Assembly: GCA_024278715.1 (NCBI GenBank)
Contig: JAJRSN010000197.1
Location: 1 to 5,044, forward strand
Direction of reading: 5' to 3'
Source: Calditrichota bacterium
GTDB taxonomy: Bacteria; Calditrichota; Calditrichia; Calditrichales; Calditrichaceae
Length of the DNA: 5,044 bases
Shown here one piece after another: positions 1-3,469 of the stretch (the stretch's first letter is position 1; the number at the start of each line of letters is the position of its first letter). The position numbers were made by a program, and so were the translations under genes. The notes under the pieces were generated by a model. It made no database searches. It saw nothing but the letters and a program-made list of their open reading frames with translations, and was not told the origin of the DNA.

Positions 1-134
1 CAGCCGGGCGCGGTATGATTGACGAAGTGATTGAGCCCAAAATTACGCGTTACAAATTAATCAAAGCGCTGGAAATGCTAAAAAGCAAACGGGATGAGAA
101 TCCTCCCAAAAAACACGGCAATATACCGCTTTAG
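1..134 (+). CDS. mmdA: Acyl-CoA carboxyltransferase subunit, C-terminal end (methylmalonyl-CoA decarboxylase alpha / PccB family), partial
   Basis: Only the last 43 codons are present, read from base 3 to the TAG at 132-134; the start lies left of the window. The visible tail has AGRGMIDEVIEP, then ITRYKLIKALEMLKSKR, then a KKHGNIPL terminus. In my knowledge of the family, these are the standard last residues of biotin-dependent acyl-CoA carboxyltransferases (methylmalonyl-CoA decarboxylase alpha, propionyl-CoA carboxylase beta). The protein should transfer the carboxyl group between an acyl-CoA, probably methylmalonyl-CoA, and biotin on the carrier encoded at 571. The three downstream genes are OadG-, biotin-carrier- and OadB-like, so the decarboxylase role is preferred over a carboxylase. 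An mmdA assignment is an inference from the order mmdADCB; the acyl-CoA specificity cannot be read from this tail. OadA-type oxaloacetate carboxyltransferases have a different fold and do not end this way. The stop codon lies inside the ribosome binding site of the next gene. Confidence 0.85.
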   Translation, partial: AGRGMIDEVIEPKITRYKLIKALEMLKSKRDENPPKKHGNIPL

Positions 135-138
135 GAGG
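133..138 (+). promoter_or_regulatory. Ribosome binding site overlapping the upstream stop codon
   Basis: AGGAGG at 133-138 is a full-consensus Shine-Dalgarno sequence whose first two bases are the last two of the mmdA-like TAG stop. It sits 7 bases before the ATG at 146 and 10 bases before a second in-frame ATG at 149, so either start is well placed; the first gives the more usual spacing. The overlap suggests translational coupling between the alpha and anchor subunits. Confidence 0.75.
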
Positions 139-145
139 ATGTAAA

Positions 146-568
146 ATGATGACCGACAGCCTGAAAACAGCCGCCGATACGCTCAATGCAGCAGGGCAGC
201 CCGCCTATGGGTTTACGAACCTGATTAATAACCATGGAGGCACCATTGCCCTCAGCGGAATTCTGATCGTTTTTTTGGGACTTATTTTGATCGCCCTGAC
301 CATCAGTCTGTTTAACTTTTTTTCAAGCCGGGTTCAAAAGCGGGAGCAAAAAGAAAAGTTACGCCAGGAAGAGGAAGCAAAAACGCCGGCGTTTCGCGGC
401 GACGAAATTCCCACCGATCATCTGATCGCAATTACCGCGGCTGTCGAACTTTACCGGCGGTTGCACCTGGACCCCATTCGGACAAAAGTAACATTTGATC
501 GCGGAGAAATCCATACGCCCTGGAAAACGGGATACAAATTTGGACAACGAATTGCACCGAGGAAATAA
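146..568 (+). CDS. mmdD: OadG/MmdD-family membrane anchor (delta/gamma) subunit of the sodium-pump decarboxylase
   Basis: This 140-residue protein has one clear membrane segment at about residues 35-59 (SGILIVFLGLILIALTISLF), after a polar N-terminal stretch of about 33 residues with no cleavable-signal features. A strongly charged linker follows (about 62-80, rich in K, R, E and Q). The C-terminal region contains the DHLIAITAAVELYRR helix usual for this family. By analogy with OadG and MmdD, the N-terminus is outside, the C-terminus is cytoplasmic, and the subunit ties the soluble carboxyltransferase to the membrane beta subunit. The length is in the normal to slightly long range for this variable family. 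Sequence conservation is low, so the call rests on the IVFLGL-type membrane segment, the charged linker, and the position between carboxyltransferase and biotin carrier. Two successive ATG codons (146 and 149) are possible starts. The stop at 566-568 lies 2 bases before the next gene. Confidence 0.85.
   Translation: MMTDSLKTAADTLNAAGQPAYGFTNLINNHGGTIALSGILIVFLGLILIALTISLFNFFSSRVQKREQKEKLRQEEEAKTPAFRGDEIPTDHLIAITAAVELYRRLHLDPIRTKVTFDRGEIHTPWKTGYKFGQRIAPRK
559..563 (+). promoter_or_regulatory. Ribosome binding site within the 3' end of mmdD
   Basis: GAGGA at 559-563 lies inside the last codons of the anchor-subunit gene, 7 bases before the ATG at 571. It supports that start for the biotin carrier and suggests coupled translation. 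Confidence 0.55.
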
Positions 569-570
569 CC

Positions 571-1050
571 ATGAAAGAAAAAGAGATTACTTTGGAAATA
601 AACGGCAAAGACTATAAAGTGAAAATTCACCGCTTTTCCGCGGAAGAGGCAGAAATCAGCGTTGACGAGACCCTCTATCGGGTCGGTTTAAAAGATTTGG
701 GGATTGAAGAGGTGGCTTATGTTAAGCCTCAACCCGCGCCGCGAGGTCCTCAGGCAACGGCGCCTAAGACTTCATTGACACAAAAACCGTCTCCGGCGCT
801 TCATCGTCCCAAAGTGGTAAGCGACGGCAGCGCCATCAAGTCTCCTTTGCCGGGCTTGATCCTGAAGGTTCTGGTGAACGAAGGCGACATGGTTAAAGCG
901 GGTCAACCCGTAATACTAATCGAAGCCATGAAAATGGAAAACGAAGTCAACGCCACAGCGGAAGGCGTGGTCATTGACATTCGCCACAAAGAAGGCGACA
1001 CGGTGAATCAGGGCGACGTGTTGATTTTACTCAAACCGGCGGAGGGTTGA
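571..1050 (+). CDS. mmdC: Biotin carboxyl carrier subunit of the decarboxylase (biotinyl domain protein)
   Basis: This 159-residue protein ends in a complete biotinyl domain (about residues 86-156). The biotinylation motif is EAMKMEN, which puts the biotinyl lysine at K121 (codon 931-933). The flanking SPLPGLILKVLVNEGDMVKAGQ strand-turn region and the EGDTVNQGDVLILL end are standard for the fold. A proline/alanine-rich flexible linker (about 52-83) precedes it, as in MmdC proteins. The first 50 residues (ITLEINGKDYKVKI onward) form a separate small beta-rich module, as in acyl-CoA carboxylase carrier subunits of related bacteria. The carrier takes CO2 from the acyl-CoA at the alpha subunit and delivers it to the membrane beta subunit. 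The gene starts 2 bases after mmdD and its TGA at 1048-1050 is 4 bases before mmdB. There is no room for a Veillonella-type epsilon (mmdE) gene between D and C. A biotin carrier for a carboxylase is the alternative, but no biotin carboxylase gene is seen. Confidence 0.92.
   Translation: MKEKEITLEINGKDYKVKIHRFSAEEAEISVDETLYRVGLKDLGIEEVAYVKPQPAPRGPQATAPKTSLTQKPSPALHRPKVVSDGSAIKSPLPGLILKVLVNEGDMVKAGQPVILIEAMKMENEVNATAEGVVIDIRHKEGDTVNQGDVLILLKPAEG
1041..1046 (+). promoter_or_regulatory. Ribosome binding site that fixes the mmdB start
   Basis: GGAGGG at 1041-1046 lies inside the final codons of the biotin carrier gene, 8 bases before the ATG at 1055. An ATG at 1050-1052 overlaps the TGA stop but is in the wrong frame for the beta subunit. 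Met7 (1073) and Met9 (1079) are too far from this site, so 1055 is preferred. Confidence 0.65.
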
Positions 1051-1054
1051 TGCC

Positions 1055-2200
1055 ATGCACATTCTGGAAAAGATGGTGATGACCACGGGTTTTGCCAACC
1101 TTACCTGGGGAAACGCGATAATGATTGTGGTTGGCTGTGTGGCAATATATTTAGCGATCGTAAAAAAATATGAACCCCTTTTGTTGCTGCCCATCGGTTT
1201 CGGCGTTATTGTGGGGAACATACCTTACAACCCTTCACTGCCGTTAGGCGTTTACGACACGGTTGCCAACGGCGCCTCTCAAAACAGCGTGTTGAGTTAT
1301 ATTTACTGGGGGGTTAAAGCGGGCGTTTTGCCGCCGTTGATCTTTTTGGGGATCGGCGCCCTGACCGACTTTTCTTCTTTGATTTCCAGCCCAAAGTCGG
1401 TGTTGTTGGGAGCCGCGGCTCAACTGGGAATTTTCGGAACCTTTGTGGGCGCTCTGCTTTTGGGATTTAACGGTTTGGAAGCCGCATCGATCGGCATTAT
1501 CGGCGGAGCGGACGGACCGACTTCTATTTTTCTTTCTTCTCAGTTGGCGCCGCATTTGTTGGGACCCATTGCCATTGCGGCTTATTCGTACATGGCGCTG
1601 GTTCCGGTGATCCAACCGCCCGTGATGAAGTTGCTGATAACGGAAAAAGAAGCGCGTATTCGCATGAAGCCGCCGCGTGTGGTTTCCAAAACGGAAAAAA
1701 TACTTTTCCCGATTATTGTGGTAATTGTTTCATCCCTGATCGCTCCCGGATCGCTGACGCTTGTCGGCATGCTGATGCTGGGAAATCTTTTAAAAGAAAG
1801 CGGCGTAACCGACCGGCTGGCTCGTTCGACCGGCAATGCCCTGCTCGATATCTGCACGGTACTGCTCTCTTTTGCCGTGGGAGCGAGTACACAAGCGTCG
1901 GTGTTTTTAACGCCCAAGTCGCTCGGCATTTTTGCCCTGGGATTGTTTTCGTTTATGATCGCGACCGCCGGCGGATTACTGTTCGCTAAATTCATGAATC
2001 TGTTTTTAAAGGAAAAGATCAATCCTTTGATCGGGGCGGCGGGCGTTTCTGCGGTTCCGGATTCGGCGCGGGTAGTGCAACATTACGCTTTAAAATTCGA
2101 CAAAGACAATCACCTGCTGATGCACGCCATGGCGCCGAACGTATCGGGCGTAATCGGATCCGCCATCGCCGCGGGCGTGTTCATCGCTCTGTTTCAATAA
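1055..2200 (+). CDS. mmdB: Sodium ion-translocating decarboxylase beta subunit (OadB/MmdB/GcdB family)
   Basis: This 381-residue polytopic membrane protein decarboxylates carboxybiotin on the carrier protein and couples this to Na+ export. It carries the family signatures: GIIGGADGPTSIFLSSQLAP (about 147-166), AYSYMALVPVIQPP (176-189), NPLIGAAGVSAVPDSARVV (323-341) and NVSGVIGSAIAAG (362-374). Residues shown by mutation in Klebsiella OadB to matter for Na+ passage, recalled as D203, Y229, N373, G377, S382 and R389, all fall on identical residues here at a constant offset of 50 (D153, Y179, N323, G327, S332, R339). The pump therefore looks intact. Hydrophobic segments alternate with short loops through the whole length, and the size fits the shorter MmdB/GcdB members (OadB is about 430). 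The family alone does not tell oxaloacetate, methylmalonyl-CoA and glutaconyl-CoA pumps apart; the mmdA-like tail and gene order favour methylmalonyl-CoA. It is the last gene of the operon, followed by a hairpin. Confidence 0.95.
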   Translation: MHILEKMVMTTGFANLTWGNAIMIVVGCVAIYLAIVKKYEPLLLLPIGFGVIVGNIPYNPSLPLGVYDTVANGASQNSVLSYIYWGVKAGVLPPLIFLGIGALTDFSSLISSPKSVLLGAAAQLGIFGTFVGALLLGFNGLEAASIGIIGGADGPTSIFLSSQLAPHLLGPIAIAAYSYMALVPVIQPPVMKLLITEKEARIRMKPPRVVSKTEKILFPIIVVIVSSLIAPGSLTLVGMLMLGNLLKESGVTDRLARSTGNALLDICTVLLSFAVGASTQASVFLTPKSLGIFALGLFSFMIATAGGLLFAKFMNLFLKEKINPLIGAAGVSAVPDSARVVQHYALKFDKDNHLLMHAMAPNVSGVIGSAIAAGVFIALFQ

Positions 2201-2232
2201 ATGTATTTGACTAAACTCCTCCTAAATTCGGA

Positions 2233-2268
2233 AAAAGCCGGGGCTGCAAATACGCTTCCCCGGCTTTT
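2233..2268. terminator. Strong bidirectional rho-independent terminator between convergent genes
   Basis: AAAAGCCGGGG (2233-2243) is perfectly complementary to CCCCGGCTTTT (2258-2268), giving an 11-bp stem with a 14-base loop. The GC-rich core is flanked by A-runs on the left and T-runs on the right, so the transcript ends in a U-run in either direction. It lies 33 bases after the mmdB stop and 12 bases beyond the end of the minus-strand gene at 2280, so it can terminate both. Confidence 0.9.
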
Positions 2269-2279
2269 CAATTAAAGAA

Positions 2280-3026
2280 TTAAACCGAAATACCCGCCGC
2301 CGTCGGATAGTCGTTCCAAATTTTTCCCTGAAGGATTCTTCCGTTAATCTTCTTATTTCTTTTAACCGAGTCTGCGCCCCATGCGCCCCACTGTTTAAAG
2401 AAGAAAGGAACTCCCGACTGTTGACACTGATTTTTAATGTTTATTACCCACTCTTCCTTCATGGGTCTTGCTTTTAACCCGCTTTCACCTCCAACAATCA
2501 CCCAGTCGATAAAATCCAAATTTAATTTACCCAAATCTTCCAATAACGGTTCAATAGACAGAAATTTTACAGAAGCGTTTATGTCCCTCAGTTTTTTAAT
2601 ACGTGGTAAACCGGATTTCCTGTCTTCTACGGTAACCCCGAGCCAAACATTTGGCGGAAGCGAACGATCTGAAAAATATTCAGCCATTTTGTTTTCTCGT
2701 TTGGTCAAAATTTGATAGATATGTTGAGGCGTTTGTTTAATAACATCAAAAATCTTATCTAAAAAGGATAAAGGCATTTCCTCGTGGAAAAGATCACTCA
2801 TGGAGTTTACAAAAAATTTTGTAGGTTTTTTCTTCTTTAGAGGATGCTCTAATCTTTGAGGCATTAACGTAAATTCAAAGCCGTTTTCATAGCCCTTTAC
2901 TCCCATTGCCTGTAACCTTCTTGCCATGGTTTCGGCATAACAGTATTTGCAACCTGAGCTAATTTTAGTACATCCGATAGTAGGGTTCCAGGTTTCTTCA
3001 GTCCATTCTATTTTAGTTTTGTTCAT
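2280..3026 (-). CDS. Phage Gp37/Gp68-like three-Cys-motif protein (DUF5131 family)
   Basis: This intact 248-residue protein matches the DUF5131 (PF07505) pattern from end to end. It has an N-terminal KIEWTEETWNPTIGC, then three cysteines C19, C26 and C29 (C-x6-C-x2-C, followed by YAE). Then come FFVNSMSDLF (71-80), QILTKRE (105-111), NVWLGVTVEDR (126-136), LSIEPLLEDL (156-165), WVIVGGESG (175-183), ARPM (186-189) and GVPFFFKQWG (205-214). The three cysteines resemble a radical-SAM-type iron-sulfur site, but the spacing is not the classic C-x3-C-x2-C. The biochemical function is not established to my knowledge. Relatives occur in phages and mobile regions, often next to a TcmP-type partner gene, which is absent here. 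The start at 3026 has a good AGGAAG ribosome site 9 bases upstream. Base composition is clearly more AT-rich than the genes on either side, suggesting acquisition. It points the same way as the surface-protein gene, 167 bases downstream of it. Confidence 0.9.
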   Translation of the reverse strand: MNKTKIEWTEETWNPTIGCTKISSGCKYCYAETMARRLQAMGVKGYENGFEFTLMPQRLEHPLKKKKPTKFFVNSMSDLFHEEMPLSFLDKIFDVIKQTPQHIYQILTKRENKMAEYFSDRSLPPNVWLGVTVEDRKSGLPRIKKLRDINASVKFLSIEPLLEDLGKLNLDFIDWVIVGGESGLKARPMKEEWVINIKNQCQQSGVPFFFKQWGAWGADSVKRNKKINGRILQGKIWNDYPTAAGISV

Positions 3027-3035
3027 TTTTGTTTA

Positions 3036-3041
3036 CTTCCT
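3036..3041 (-). promoter_or_regulatory. Ribosome binding site of the three-Cys protein gene
   Basis: On the minus strand AGGAAG at 3041-3036 precedes the ATG (3026-3024) with a 9-base spacer. It supports this start rather than an internal one. Confidence 0.6.
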
Positions 3042-3056
3042 ATTAAATATGAGGCT

Positions 3057-3087
3057 ATTTTAAATCCCGCTTTATTATTTGACGCAA
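3057..3087 (-). promoter_or_regulatory. Possible weak promoter for the three-Cys protein gene
   Basis: On the minus strand TTGCGT (3087-3082) is followed after 17 bases by TTTAAA (3064-3059), or after 19 bases by TAAAAT (3062-3057). The match to a -35/-10 pair is only moderate, and AT-rich DNA gives such matches by chance. If the organism uses a Bacteroidota-type sigma factor, these boxes would not apply. It is listed because it lies just upstream of the gene's ribosome site. Confidence 0.2.
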
Positions 3088-3193
3088 ACATGAAATGAAA
3101 TATAGGAACATTTTTTGAGTTTAAAAGCACAAGAGGTCTTTTAGTCGTCTTTTCCAAACGCTGGACAATTTATTGTAATCGAGTTCAACAATT

Positions 3194-3469
3194 TTACTTT
3201 AAAAGTATCATCTTTTTAATCCTGACAAAAACCGGTTTTTTGTGATGCAACACGATTAACCGGTAAAAATAAATTCCCGAAGCCAGATCGGAGCCGTTGA
3301 TCGGAATCTCATGAATCCCGGCAGGGAATAATCCCCAAACGACTTTTTTAACCAATTGTCCCTTAACGTTAAAAACATCCAGCCGCACAAAAGCTCTTTC
3401 TTTTAGCGAGTATCGAATTGTGGTTGTGGGGTTAAAGGGGTTGGGAAAATTCTGAAATAGATTGTACTC
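3194..3469 (-). other. Type IX secretion C-terminal sorting domain (Por_Secre_tail-like)
   Basis: The last 90 or so residues of the surface protein fit the type A sorting domain. They show FQNFPNPFNPTTTIRYSL (residues 530-547 of the visible part), then VRLDVFNVKGQLVKKV, then AGIHEIPING, then DLASGIYFYRL (587-597) and a KKMILLK end. In known systems this domain is recognised by the type IX translocon and removed on export. The QNFPNPFNP form is common in Calditrichota, Ignavibacteriota and allied phyla. Confidence 0.9.

Larger units (their letters stand above)
3027..3193. other. AT-rich intergenic gap with weak inverted repeats
   Basis: This 167-base gap separates the end of the surface-protein gene from the start of the three-Cys gene, both on the minus strand. 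I see no open frame of note, no tRNA-like fold and no GC-rich terminator hairpin. Two small inverted repeats are present: ACAAT-TT-ATTGT at 3165-3176 and TAAAAG...CTTTTA at 3122-3127/3138-3143 with a 10-base loop. Both are AT-rich and may be chance. Without a clear terminator, some read-through from the surface-protein gene into the three-Cys gene is possible. Confidence 0.4.

Noticed and set aside
1244..2022. Long minus-strand open frames opposite mmdB (1244-1615 and 1582-2022)
   Set aside because: They are shadows of a well-conserved coding frame and show no family motif; their R/Q/S-rich composition is typical of antisense translation.
2217..2224. A strong AGGAGGAG Shine-Dalgarno-like sequence on the minus strand
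   Set aside because: No ATG or GTG follows at a useful distance and the frame beyond runs antisense into mmdB, so it is taken as chance.
2201..2275. A 24-codon open frame starting directly after the mmdB stop
   Set aside because: It runs straight through the terminator hairpin, has no ribosome site at a proper distance, and its sequence is explained by the hairpin.
2437..2715. A plus-strand open frame opposite the three-Cys gene
   Set aside because: The minus-strand frame carries all DUF5131 motifs; this one has no recognisable feature.
3122..3143. TAAAAG...CTTTTA hairpin as a terminator for the surface-protein gene
   Set aside because: The stem is only 6 bp, five of them A-T pairs, with a 10-base loop and no U-run after it on the minus strand, so it is too weak to call.
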